The notes under the pieces are model-generated. The model made no database searches, was not told the DNA's origin, and saw nothing but the letters and a program-made list of their open reading frames with translations. Positions 42,272 to 49,914 of a stretch of 50,987 nucleotides of DNA are shown here, one piece after another. The position numbers and the translations under genes are program-made. Location: contig NZ_CALART010000042.1 in the NCBI RefSeq assembly GCF_937888285.1, forward strand, positions 1 to 50,987, given 5' to 3'. The stretch is from an uncultured Aquimonas sp. GTDB taxonomy: Bacteria > Pseudomonadota > Gammaproteobacteria > Xanthomonadales > Xanthomonadaceae. Positions within the stretch are counted from its first letter, which is position 1; each line of letters opens with the position of its first letter.

Positions 42272-42838
42272 TCAGTCCGCGCGTCCGGCGAACTCGCCGG
42301 TCACGGTGCTGACCAGGATGCGCTCGCCGTTGGTGATGTACTCCGGCACCTGGATCTCGATGCCGGTCGACAGCTTGGCCGGCTTCGGCCGCTTGGTGGC
42401 GGTGGCGCCCTTCATTTCGGGGGCGGTGTCGACCACTTCCAGCACCACGCTGGGCGGCAGCTGCAGGGCCACGGGCTGGTCGTCGATGACCGCGACGTAG
42501 CAGTTCTCCAGGCCATCGGTGATGTAGCCGGCGGCGTCGCCGACCACGTCGGCGTCAAGCTGGTAGCTTGTGTAGTCCTCGCTGTCGAGGAACACGAAGG
42601 CCTCGCCATCCTTGTACGAGAAGGTGGCCTGGCGACGCACCAGGTCGAGTTCCTTCAGATCGTCGTCAGCGCGCAGGCTCAGGTCGTACTTGGCGCCACC
42701 GGGGATGCTGTAGAGGGTGAAGCGGAAGGTGACGTTGCCGCCTCTGGCCGTCGGCGCGCTGCGCTCGATGTCGCGCACCTGGTAGACGGTGCCATTGTGT
42801 TCGACGACATTGCCCTTCTTGACTTCATTGGCCTTCAT
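42272..42838 (-). CDS. yeiP: Elongation factor P-like protein EfpL (YeiP)
   Basis: Ribosome-binding paralogue of elongation factor P that helps peptide-bond formation at difficult (for example proline) sequences. The 188-residue length and three-domain layout fit. The N-terminal domain carries the tip loop APTARGGN with Arg where canonical EF-P has a modified Lys, the feature of the YeiP/EfpL group. ATFSYKDGEAFVFLDSEDYTSY is the second-domain signature. The C-terminus PAKLSTGIEIQVPEYI and final GRAD match YeiP. The start at 42838 is the ATG giving MKANEVKKGN; upstream in-frame sequence is not conserved in character. It is divergent from the BNR-like protein gene. Confidence 0.93.
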   Translation of the reverse strand: MKANEVKKGNVVEHNGTVYQVRDIERSAPTARGGNVTFRFTLYSIPGGAKYDLSLRADDDLKELDLVRRQATFSYKDGEAFVFLDSEDYTSYQLDADVVGDAAGYITDGLENCYVAVIDDQPVALQLPPSVVLEVVDTAPEMKGATATKRPKPAKLSTGIEIQVPEYITNGERILVSTVTGEFAGRAD

Positions 42839-42987
42839 GGCGGGATCTCGGGGAAAAGGTCGCGCATTCTCGCTGAAACCGTGGGCCCGCCCAAGCCGTT
42901 GGCGGGCTGGTCCCGGTGACACGCAGGGCGACCGGATCTCGTCGCAGGCAGTTGGGTCGAAGCAGCGGGCGAGGCGCAGGAGCACAT

Positions 42988-44028
42988 ATGCAGCAAGGCA
43001 TCTTCAGATCTGGCGCGCTGGCGCTGCTGTCGATCGCGGTCGCGGCGCAGGCCCAGCCGCTGACGGTGGTCGGTGGCCCAGGCAACGACTACCAGGCCAG
43101 CGTGCAGGGGGCCGCCGAGGCGCCGGAAGTTCGCGTCGCCGTATTCGAACGCCTGGATGGCAGCTTCAGCGGCGATCTCTGGCTCACCCACTCCACCGAC
43201 GCCGGGGCGAGCTGGAGCGCACCGCTGGCGGTGGTGACCAGCGCCGCCAATGAGCGCCACCCCAGTCTGGTCGAAGGTGTTGAGGGTGGCTGGCTGCTGT
43301 TCCACCTCAGCAATGCCAGCGGCGCTTTCCGGATCCACCGTGCGACCTCGGTCGACGGGCTCAGCTTCTCCTCCAGCGCGCCGATCGCTCTCGGCTGGCC
43401 CACCGGGGGCGAGATCAATCCGCAGGTGAGGCGACTACAGGACGGTCGGCTGCTGCTGGTCTATCACCGCTTGGGTGGCGCGGCCCATGCGTCCGTGTCC
43501 AGCGACGAGGGCCTGAGCTGGGACAGCACGCGGGTCCAGATCAGCCCTGCCTCCGCCGCCTTGCCGCGCATCGCGCAGCGTCCACAGGATGGCCGACTGC
43601 TGCTGGTCTATCAGACCAATCCCGGTAACGGCCAGCTGCAGCTGTGGGCGCGCAGCAGCCTGGATCCGCTGGCGTGGACGGATACGCCGCAGAGCCTGGC
43701 CGGCAGCGGCAACAACCACGACGCCTGGCCGCTGTGGAGCGCAGCGGGCGAATGGCAGGTGTTCTTCGCGCGGGTCGAAGGCGGCAGCTTCCAGATCCAC
43801 CGCAGCCGCTCGCCCGATGGCATCGCCTGGTCACCGCCCGAGGCGCTGAGCGCGCGGCCCGGGCTCGGCAACGTGCAGCCGATGGCGCTGACGACGGCGC
43901 TGGGCACCGAGCTCTACTGGGGCGCGGCCCAGGTCAGCGGCGACTCCAACTACGACATCGTCCGGAGCGTGCTGGATGCGGCGATCGAGGACATATTCAG
44001 CGACGGATTCGAGCCGGTTCCGCCCTGA
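42988..44028 (+). CDS. Secreted BNR/sialidase-like beta-propeller protein
   Basis: Exported protein of 346 residues with a signal peptide (GALALLSIAVAAQA, cleavage near residue 22). The mature part shows repeated BNR-type Asp-box segments: STDAGASWSAP, SSDEGLSWDST and SPDGIAWSPP, each followed by a hydrophobic strand. This suggests a six-bladed sialidase-like propeller. A sialidase activity cannot be claimed because catalytic residues are not recognisable. The last residues IEDIFSDGFEPVPP contain an F-x-DGFE tail that I associate with many secreted proteins of this order. Start: the ATG at 42988 with GGAG 6 nt upstream. It converges on an IPTL-CTERM-like gene across a shared terminator. Confidence 0.82.
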   Translation: MQQGIFRSGALALLSIAVAAQAQPLTVVGGPGNDYQASVQGAAEAPEVRVAVFERLDGSFSGDLWLTHSTDAGASWSAPLAVVTSAANERHPSLVEGVEGGWLLFHLSNASGAFRIHRATSVDGLSFSSSAPIALGWPTGGEINPQVRRLQDGRLLLVYHRLGGAAHASVSSDEGLSWDSTRVQISPASAALPRIAQRPQDGRLLLVYQTNPGNGQLQLWARSSLDPLAWTDTPQSLAGSGNNHDAWPLWSAAGEWQVFFARVEGGSFQIHRSRSPDGIAWSPPEALSARPGLGNVQPMALTTALGTELYWGAAQVSGDSNYDIVRSVLDAAIEDIFSDGFEPVPP

Positions 44029-44035
44029 AACAACA

Positions 44036-44059
44036 AAGCCGCGGGCAGGCCCGCGGCTT
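44036..44059. terminator. Bidirectional terminator between convergent genes
   Basis: A perfect 10-bp stem (aagccgcggg / cccgcggctt) with a 4-nt loop. On the minus strand a T-rich tract (tgttgttt) follows. It serves the BNR-like gene (+) and the IPTL-CTERM-like gene (-). Confidence 0.85.
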
Positions 44060-44083
44060 CGTCGGTGCACCATCAAGCAAGGT

Positions 44084-44731
44084 TTACTTGCGACGCATCA
44101 GCACGCCCGCGCCGAGCGCACCCAGCACCAGCGCCAGCAGGGCGAGGCCGCTCGGGCCAAGGCTGGGAATCACTGCGGGACGCGGCACCGGCGGCGGGAA
44201 GCCACCGCCCGGCGGGTTGGCGCCGGTGATGGCGTAGGTGTAGGGGCCGCAGACCACGCCCGGGGCGTTGGCAACACCGGACACCACCATCACCAGGTCG
44301 GTATTGGCCGGCGCCGCGAACGTCTCGTTGAACGCCTGCGAGGAACCGAAGCTCCAGACGTAGCCGCTGCAGATGTTGGCGGGGTTGAAGGTGCCGGTAT
44401 GGAAGGTCACGAAGACGTTGGTATCACAAGTGCCCGGATCGAAGTTCGCGGTGATGCTGCCGCTCGCGTCCGAGCGCATCGGGATCGCCTGGTACTGGAA
44501 ATCGCCGCTGCTGAACGTCGAGCAGGCATCGCCCGGGGTGCCCGAGCGGAAGAAGCGCGGGCTCATCGTGGATTCGCTGCCGAGCATCGAGCCGGTGCCC
44601 GAAACCGCGCGGGGCTGGCTGAAATCCGGGGCCCGCGAGCTGGCCGTGACGCCCGTGTCGTTGGCCGGTCCAGCCGAATGCGCTGAGGCGGCGAGCAGGA
44701 GCCCGAGGCTCAGGTACTTCGCAAATTTCAT
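44084..44731 (-). CDS. Exported protein with IPTL-CTERM-like sorting tail
   Basis: Secreted protein of 215 residues, function unknown. It has a signal peptide (LSLGLLLAASAHSA, cleavage near residue 19). A beta-rich body carries four cysteines (in GDACSTF, PGTCDTN, ANICSGY, GVVCGPY), and a Pro/Gly linker (NPPGGGFPPPVPRP) follows. The C-terminal tripartite tail is IPSLGPSG, then a hydrophobic helix (LALLALVLGALGAGVL) and RRK. That layout is the IPTL-CTERM/PEP-CTERM class, recognised by exosortase-type or rhomboid-type sorting enzymes. No such enzyme is encoded in the window. AAGGA lies about 9 nt upstream of the start. Confidence 0.82.
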   Translation of the reverse strand: MKFAKYLSLGLLLAASAHSAGPANDTGVTASSRAPDFSQPRAVSGTGSMLGSESTMSPRFFRSGTPGDACSTFSSGDFQYQAIPMRSDASGSITANFDPGTCDTNVFVTFHTGTFNPANICSGYVWSFGSSQAFNETFAAPANTDLVMVVSGVANAPGVVCGPYTYAITGANPPGGGFPPPVPRPAVIPSLGPSGLALLALVLGALGAGVLMRRK

Positions 44732-44821
44732 GGGTGCAATCCTTGGTGTCGGGGCGATAGCGGCTCTGCGGCCGCGCGGGTGACGCCGGCGGAGTGTGAT
44801 GAACGCGCCGCGGTCCGACTG

Positions 44822-45304
44822 TCACGATTTGTTGATCTGCGGCCGCCCGTCGCTTGCATTTTCTGGCGCCAGATTTATGGCGCCTTTCCGGGGCAAGGCC
44901 TCAGGCCTTGCGATCGCGAACAGCCCTTGCCGCCGGCAGCGCCGGTCCAGTTCCAGCAGCGCCTTGTCGCGGCTGAGCAGGCAGTCCGCGTCGCCCTCCC
45001 ACGCGAGCTCGATGAACTTCTGATCGTCGCGATCGCGGCAGCGGGGCAGGGCGGGACCCGCTGCCGTGCGTGCCCCGGTGACCCATTCGCACAGCGCGCG
45101 CTGCTGCAGCGCGAGCTGCGACTGTCGTGCGGGATCCATGCGCAGCGCCGGGTAGGCGAGCACGCGCAGCCACTCCGCGTGGCAGTCCTCGCGCAGCAGA
45201 ATGCAAACCTCGGCGGCATCCACGGCCTGCCGGAGTGGCGCGCAGCGGGGATCCTCGAACAGCAGCAGGTCGAGCCAGACATTGGTGTCGAGCACCAGAC
45301 GCAT
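44822..45304 (-). CDS. PIN-domain putative toxin (PIN_3 / COG1569 type)
   Basis: Probable Mg2+-dependent ribonuclease of the PIN family, annotated in relatives as the toxin part of toxin-antitoxin pairs. The 160-residue product begins MRLVLDTNVWLDLLLFEDP with the first catalytic Asp. It also has CRDRDDQKFIELAWEGDAD and CLLSRDKALLEL, which carry the later acidic residues. The C-terminus is basic and disordered (RKGAINLAPENASDGR). The start at 45304 is the ATG at the first beta strand; a longer open frame upstream lacks domain character. No antitoxin gene (AbrB, RHH or PHD type) is visible in the flanking 380 bp, so it is an orphan or acts alone. Confidence 0.85.
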   Translation of the reverse strand: MRLVLDTNVWLDLLLFEDPRCAPLRQAVDAAEVCILLREDCHAEWLRVLAYPALRMDPARQSQLALQQRALCEWVTGARTAAGPALPRCRDRDDQKFIELAWEGDADCLLSRDKALLELDRRCRRQGLFAIARPEALPRKGAINLAPENASDGRPQINKS

Positions 45305-45683
45305 CGAGGTAGGACGCCGCAGTGGGAGAGGCGCAAGTGTGCCGCTTTCAAGGAAGCACAGGCCAGGCCGCGCACGCGTCGGCGTGGCCTCGCCAAGCCC
45401 GGCTGTGTGTAGAAACGAGCGTGCTGGCAATCCGGCCTTCATGTGGAGCGAAGGCTGCGGTCGCCTGCAGGCACGTGCCTGCAACGATCAGGGCCAGTGC
45501 CTGGCAGTCGACGTGGTCAGCTCTGCGAATCCACCACCGACTGCGCCGCGCTGAGACGCGATCCAGTTGCGAGTACAGCCAAGCCGGGATCTTGCGCAGC
45601 TGGGGCAGGGCAGGCAGCCTGACTCAAGACCCAGCCATGCGCCATCCGCGTGCATCGCACCCCACCCTCCATGGAGAAGGGCC
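45305..45683. other. Intergenic spacer, no gene seen
   Basis: 379 bp between divergent PIN-toxin and DUF1801 genes. I looked for a small antitoxin gene on either strand and found no frame with a credible start and codon bias. Confidence 0.5.
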
Positions 45684-46079
45684 ATGGCCCGCACTGCCGA
45701 TGCCTCAGTCGATGCGCTGCTGAATGCGCTGGACCATCCACGGCGCGATGCCATCGATCGCTATCGCCGCCTCCTGCTCGACGCCGCCCCCGGCGTGCTC
45801 GAGAGCTGGAAATGGAACGCGCCGAACTATGCGCTGGCAGGCGATTTCGCCACCTTCCGCCTGCAGCCGCGGCAGGCCTTCCAGCTGATCCTGCATGCGG
45901 GTAGCGGCAAGGGTGGACTTGCCCGGATGCCGCCACTGTCGGCAGCGCCAGGGCTGCTGAGCTGGCCGGCCAGCGATCGCTGCGTGCTCGCACTGGATCG
46001 GCTGCCCGAGGGCGCTGAGGGCGAGCGCGTCCTCTCCGAGCTGGTGCGCCATTGGCTGCGGGCGCTCGGACGCGTCTGA
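45684..46079 (+). CDS. DUF1801-family protein
   Basis: Small cytosolic protein of the DUF1801 (YdhG-like) family, biochemical role unknown. The 131-residue product has the family layout: a helical N-terminus (ALLNALDHPRRDAIDRYRRL), the conserved APGVLESWKWNAPNYAL with a Trp-x-x-Pro core, FATFRLQPRQAFQLILHAG strands and a C-terminal helical part (EGERVLSELVRHWLRALG). A GGAGAAGGG purine stretch lies just upstream of the ATG at 45684. It converges on the secreted beta-propeller-like gene, with 33 bp between stops, and no functional partner is apparent. Confidence 0.82.
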   Translation: MARTADASVDALLNALDHPRRDAIDRYRRLLLDAAPGVLESWKWNAPNYALAGDFATFRLQPRQAFQLILHAGSGKGGLARMPPLSAAPGLLSWPASDRCVLALDRLPEGAEGERVLSELVRHWLRALGRV

Positions 46080-46112
46080 GCCATCGCCTCGCTGCGCAAA
46101 GCCCGCTGCGGC

Positions 46113-47096
46113 TCAGCGCTCCGGTGGCGGCAGCGGCAGCTCGATCAGGGGCGCCGGCAGGCGCTCGCTGCTGATCCACAGGCTGCGGCCGCTCGTATCG
46201 AAGGCGATCGCCTCGGCCTGGGCCAGCCAGCCGAACTGCAGCGGCTGGCCAGGGCGCGCCAGCGCCTGCGCCCAGCCTTCGCCGATGTCCCGCCGATACA
46301 GATAGGCGCGGCGGTAGTTGAGCACCGCCAGCATGCGGCCGTCGGCTGACAGATCGGCGCCGGTGATCTGCGCGCGGTAGCGGCCGAAGCGCGGGTTGCC
46401 GGCCAGTTCCGCCGGGCTGGGCTGCTCGATCCCGCTGAGGCTGCCGACCCGCCGCGCTTCGATGACGCCCGTCCGCGCACGCAGCGGGGCGACCAGCAGC
46501 TCGGCCGGCACCCGCTTCTTGGTGATGAACAGCACCTGCTCGGCCTCGGTGTCGACCGCCACCGCCTCGACATCGCGCGGGCCATCGGGCCAGCGCAGGC
46601 GCTGCACCCAGGCCGGGGCCACCCGGGCGTCTTCGAGACGCTCGGGCTCGGCCAGCACCACGACCTCGACCTCGCTGCGGCGGCCGCCGTTGTCGCCGGT
46701 GTCGGCGATCAGCAGATAGGCCACGCCGTCCAGCTCGAAAGCCGCGATGTCCTCGAAATCGCGCGCGGCCACGCCGTCGATGTCCAGCGTGGCGTGATGG
46801 CGACCCTGCGTATCGATGGCATGCACCTGCGCCGGGTAGCCGCTGTCGTTGTGGACCCACAGCAGCCCGGCGTGACGACGCGAAGCGGCGATGCCGCTGA
46901 TCTCGCGCAGGCGCGGCTCGCGGATCAGCCCGGCAATGCGCGGTGCGGCCGCGCTTTCGGGCGATGGTGGCGCCGTGTCCTGCGCCGGCACTGCGCTTGA
47001 TAGCGCCAGCAGAGCCAGCGCCAGCAGGCTGCCGCGCCAGGCGCGGGGCCTCGCGCCGGGCCGGGCGGGGCGTGGGAAGGGACCGTCCGTAGTCAT
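46113..47096 (-). CDS. Secreted beta-propeller-like protein of unknown function
   Basis: Exported protein of 327 residues with a signal sequence (GSLLALALLALSSAVPAQ, cleavage near residue 38). The mature region has repeated strand-turn motifs of a propeller: ISGIAASRRHAGLLWVHNDSG, DFEDIAAFELDGVAYLLIAD followed by TGDNGG, VEAVAVDTEAEQVLFITKK, ITGADLSADGRMLAVLNYRR and EAIAFDTSGRSLWISSER. Similar secreted propellers with the HNDSG and DTGDN signatures exist in several phyla without assigned activity. It ends with a Pro-rich LPLPPPER tail. The start at 47096 precedes the signal peptide. It is divergent from purT, with 70 bp between the starts. Confidence 0.78.
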   Translation of the reverse strand: MTTDGPFPRPARPGARPRAWRGSLLALALLALSSAVPAQDTAPPSPESAAAPRIAGLIREPRLREISGIAASRRHAGLLWVHNDSGYPAQVHAIDTQGRHHATLDIDGVAARDFEDIAAFELDGVAYLLIADTGDNGGRRSEVEVVVLAEPERLEDARVAPAWVQRLRWPDGPRDVEAVAVDTEAEQVLFITKKRVPAELLVAPLRARTGVIEARRVGSLSGIEQPSPAELAGNPRFGRYRAQITGADLSADGRMLAVLNYRRAYLYRRDIGEGWAQALARPGQPLQFGWLAQAEAIAFDTSGRSLWISSERLPAPLIELPLPPPER

Positions 47097-47166
47097 GGCG
47101 CCGAAGTGTGCCAGAGGGGCCGCGGCTACACTGTGCGCATTCCTGAATCTGCCCGGAGTCGTCCCG

Positions 47167-48357
47167 ATGCACGCTGCGATCCGCCTTGGAACACCGCTGT
47201 CGACTGGCGCTACCCGCGTGCTCATGCTGGGCTCGGGTGAGCTCGGCAAGGAGGTGGTGATCGAGCTGCAGCGGCTGGGCGTCGAGGTCATCGCCGCCGA
47301 CCGCTATGCCAATGCCCCGGCCATGCAGGTCGCGCATCGCAGCCACGTGATGGACATGCTCGATCCGGTCGCCCTGCGCGCCTTGATCGCGAAAGAGCAG
47401 CCGCATCTGGTGGTGCCCGAGATCGAGGCCATCCACACCCAGACGCTCGTCGAACTGGAAGCCGAAGGCCTGCCCGTGATTCCCACCGCCCGCGCCGCGC
47501 GCCTGACCATGGACCGCGAGGGCATCCGTCGCCTCGCCGCCGAGGAGCTTGGCCTGCCGACCTCGCCCTACCGTTTCGTCGATACTGAAGCCGAGTTCCG
47601 CGCGGCCGTCGCCGCGATCGGCCTGCCCTGCGTGGTCAAACCGCTGATGTCGTCCTCGGGCAAGGGCCAGAGCACCTTGCGCCGCGAAGCCGATCTCGGC
47701 CCCGCCTGGGCCTATGCGCAGGAAGGCGGGCGCGCCGGCGCCGGCCGCTGCATCGTCGAGGGTTTCATCGACTTCGAGTACGAGATCACCCTGCTGACCG
47801 TGCGCCACCGCGATGGCACGTGCTTCTGCGCGCCGATCGGCCATCTGCAGATCGACGGCGACTACCGCGAGAGCTGGCAGCCGCAGCCGATGCCGGCAGC
47901 CGCGCTCGCGCGCTCGCAGGACATCGCCCGCGCGATTACCGATGCGCTCGGCGGCTGGGGCCTGTTCGGCGTCGAACTGTTCGTGCGCGGCGATGAGGTC
48001 TGGTTCTCCGAAGTCTCGCCGCGCCCGCACGACACCGGCCTCGTCACCCTGATCTCGCAGGAGCAGAGCGAGTTCGCCCTGCATGCGCGCGCCATTCTCG
48101 GCTTGCCGATTCCTTCCATTGACGAGCTCGGACCCTCGGCTTCGGTCGCCCTGCTCGCGGAAGGCCACGGCGTGCCCGAGTTCAGCGGCCTCGACGCCGC
48201 GCTGGCCGAACCGCAGACCGGCCTGCGCCTGTTCGGCAAGCCGCGCGTCGCCGGCAAGCGGCGTGTGGGCGTGGCGCTGGCGCGGGGCGGCGATGTGGAC
48301 GACGCGCGGGCGCGGGCGCGAGCGGTGGCTGCGGCGCTGACCGTTCGCCTCGTCTAG
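47167..48357 (+). CDS. purT: Formate-dependent phosphoribosylglycinamide formyltransferase (GAR transformylase 2)
   Basis: ATP-grasp enzyme of purine synthesis that makes formyl-GAR from GAR, formate and ATP, independent of folate. The 396-residue length is typical. The N-terminal domain has VLMLGSGELGKEVVIELQRLG and VIAADRYANAPAMQVAHRSH. The central ATP-grasp part has VVKPLMSSSGKGQS and GFIDFEYEITLLTVR. The C-terminal part has WFSEVSPRPHDTGLVTL and the final GKRRVGVALA. The start at 47167 is an ATG with GGAG about 8 nt upstream. It is a single gene, divergent from the beta-propeller-like gene, with no other pur genes nearby. Confidence 0.97.
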   Translation: MHAAIRLGTPLSTGATRVLMLGSGELGKEVVIELQRLGVEVIAADRYANAPAMQVAHRSHVMDMLDPVALRALIAKEQPHLVVPEIEAIHTQTLVELEAEGLPVIPTARAARLTMDREGIRRLAAEELGLPTSPYRFVDTEAEFRAAVAAIGLPCVVKPLMSSSGKGQSTLRREADLGPAWAYAQEGGRAGAGRCIVEGFIDFEYEITLLTVRHRDGTCFCAPIGHLQIDGDYRESWQPQPMPAAALARSQDIARAITDALGGWGLFGVELFVRGDEVWFSEVSPRPHDTGLVTLISQEQSEFALHARAILGLPIPSIDELGPSASVALLAEGHGVPEFSGLDAALAEPQTGLRLFGKPRVAGKRRVGVALARGGDVDDARARARAVAAALTVRLV

Positions 48358-48395
48358 CCCTTCGCCGAGCGCAACGCGCCCCACTCCTTGAATAG

Positions 48396-48413
48396 GGTGG
48401 GCCCCGGCCCACC
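48396..48413. repeat. GGTGGGCC palindrome (family A, copy 10)
   Basis: ggtgggcc-cc-ggcccacc preceded by aata, 39 bp after the purT stop. Confidence 0.85.
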
Positions 48414-48495
48414 ATAAGCCCCATCCCCGCGACATCCCGCGCTTATGGCCCCAGCCGAAGCGCAACGCGCCAACACGCTTGGCATCGCTCCATAG

Positions 48496-48513
48496 GGTGG
48501 GCCCTGGCCCACC
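48496..48513. repeat. GGTGGGCC palindrome (family A, copy 11)
   Basis: ggtgggcc-ct-ggcccacc preceded by cata, exactly 100 bp after copy 10. Confidence 0.85.
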
Positions 48514-48686
48514 ATAGGCTTCACCCCCGCGACACACCGCTCCGTTCGCCGAGTGCAGCGTCCCCGACATCGCGCCTGCCGCCGAGCCCGAACACGCTCC
48601 GCGCTTGGGCGATCTTCGTGAAGCCGCTACAGTTCAAGCCCGATGAATCCCAAGGCCGAACGCCCGGCTGCCCAAGGAGAACGCCC

Positions 48687-49493
48687 ATGTCCCTGCGCCT
48701 GCTCGCCCTCGCCGCCATCGCCCTGCTGATGAGCGCCTGCGCCACCACACCCGACGGCCGCAGCCAGGTGATGATGGTCTCCGATGCCCAGGTCAACCAG
48801 ATGGGCATCACCGCCTTCGAGCAGATGAAGGCCAACGACAAGACCAGCACCGTGCCCGCGCGCAGCGCCTATGCGCAGTGCATCGTCGATGCGCTTGTTC
48901 GTGAACTGCCGCCCGAATGGCAGCGCCTGCCCTGGGAAGCCCAGGCCTTCGCCATCGCCGAGCCCAATGCCTTCGCGCTGCCGGGCGGCAAGGTCGGCGT
49001 CAACACCGGCCTGCTGCGCGTGGCCGACACGCCCGACAAGCTGGCCGCGGTGCTTGGCCACGAGATTGGCCACGTCGTCTACCGCCACGCCGGCGAACGC
49101 ATCAGCCAGCAGCAGCTGGCCCAGACCGGCGTGGCCCTCGCCGGCGCCTACGCCGGCCGCAACGCCTCGCCGGAGCAGGTCAACCTGGCCATGGCCGCGC
49201 TGGGCGCCGGCGCCCAGGTCGGCGTGCTGCTGCCGTTCTCGCGCAAGCATGAAACCGAAGCCGACGTGTACGGCCAACGCCTGATGGCCCAGGCCGGCTT
49301 CGACCCGCAGGCCGCCGTCGAACTCTGGCAGGCCATGCAGAGCGCCACCGGCAGCGAAGGTCGCCCCCCGCGCTTCCTGTCCACGCATCCGGATCCCGAG
49401 GGTCGTATCCGGGCACTGAGCGAAGCGGCGCCCGGGCTGCGTGTGGTGTACGAGGAAGCGAGGAGGGCGGGGAAGCGGCCGGGGTGTGGGTGA
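48687..49493 (+). CDS. M48-family metalloprotease lipoprotein (LoiP-like)
   Basis: Periplasmic zinc protease anchored as a lipoprotein, similar in size and layout to LoiP. The 268-residue precursor has lipobox MSAC with lipid Cys18. The domain has EWQRLPWEAQAFAIAEPNAF and ALPGGKVGVNTGLL, the zinc motif HEIGH at 125-129 and FSRKHETEADVYG near 184-196, which supplies the third zinc-ligand Glu. FLSTHPDPEGRI near the C-terminus is also characteristic of the family. The start at 48687 follows AAGGAG by 7 nt. Family members take part in outer-membrane protein quality control; the local context adds nothing more. Confidence 0.93.
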   Translation: MSLRLLALAAIALLMSACATTPDGRSQVMMVSDAQVNQMGITAFEQMKANDKTSTVPARSAYAQCIVDALVRELPPEWQRLPWEAQAFAIAEPNAFALPGGKVGVNTGLLRVADTPDKLAAVLGHEIGHVVYRHAGERISQQQLAQTGVALAGAYAGRNASPEQVNLAMAALGAGAQVGVLLPFSRKHETEADVYGQRLMAQAGFDPQAAVELWQAMQSATGSEGRPPRFLSTHPDPEGRIRALSEAAPGLRVVYEEARRAGKRPGCG

Positions 49494-49914
49494 GGGGCCG
49501 AGTCATGGCAGTCCCCGGCCTGAACTGTCATTGATGGCTTGATAGGCTCAGCGGCGCTTTTCTGACCATTCGGAGGGCGCATCACCAAGCGGCTGGGTCT
49601 TGGGTGCGCGAGACTCTCAAGGCGCAAGCTGCCCAGGCGTCGCGCTCGGAGCGCGTGCGTCATCCGCGAAAAGTCTGAAGTTTTTATCGCTGATCCATCC
49701 TGCAATAACTGACAGCTTGACACTGCGAAGTATTCTTGGTGCGAAACATGAACTTTAAGCTGCAGTTGCAAGCGGCAATATCGCTCAACTAGTCTCTCCC
49801 CGCCCACGAGCGCCCGCTCACTGCTTTGCGCGCGTACGCAACCAGCGTTCCTTCCTCACAGCGACTAGCTCATCGTCGTTGGCTGATCTCTCCAATTTCT
49901 AAAGATGGTGATCT
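49494..49914. other. Spacer upstream of the RHS gene, relatively AT-rich
   Basis: 421 bp, AT-richer than its surroundings, especially 49670-49800. A possible promoter is CTGACA then 16 bp then TATTCT near 49709-49736. No gene is seen. The compositional shift continues into the RHS gene and suggests acquired DNA. Confidence 0.45.

Larger units (their letters stand above)
48358..48686. other. Spacer with two family-A palindromes
   Basis: 329 bp between purT and the M48 protease gene. It holds the palindromes at 48396-48413 and 48496-48513, 100 bp apart in direct orientation, each followed by a similar accata(a/g)gc segment. No gene is seen. The purT terminator may be supplied by the first palindrome. 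Confidence 0.6.

Noticed and set aside
45517..48570. Long minus-strand frame covering DUF1801, the propeller-like gene and purT
   Set aside because: It is antisense to purT, has low-complexity composition and crosses repeats; no recognisable domain.
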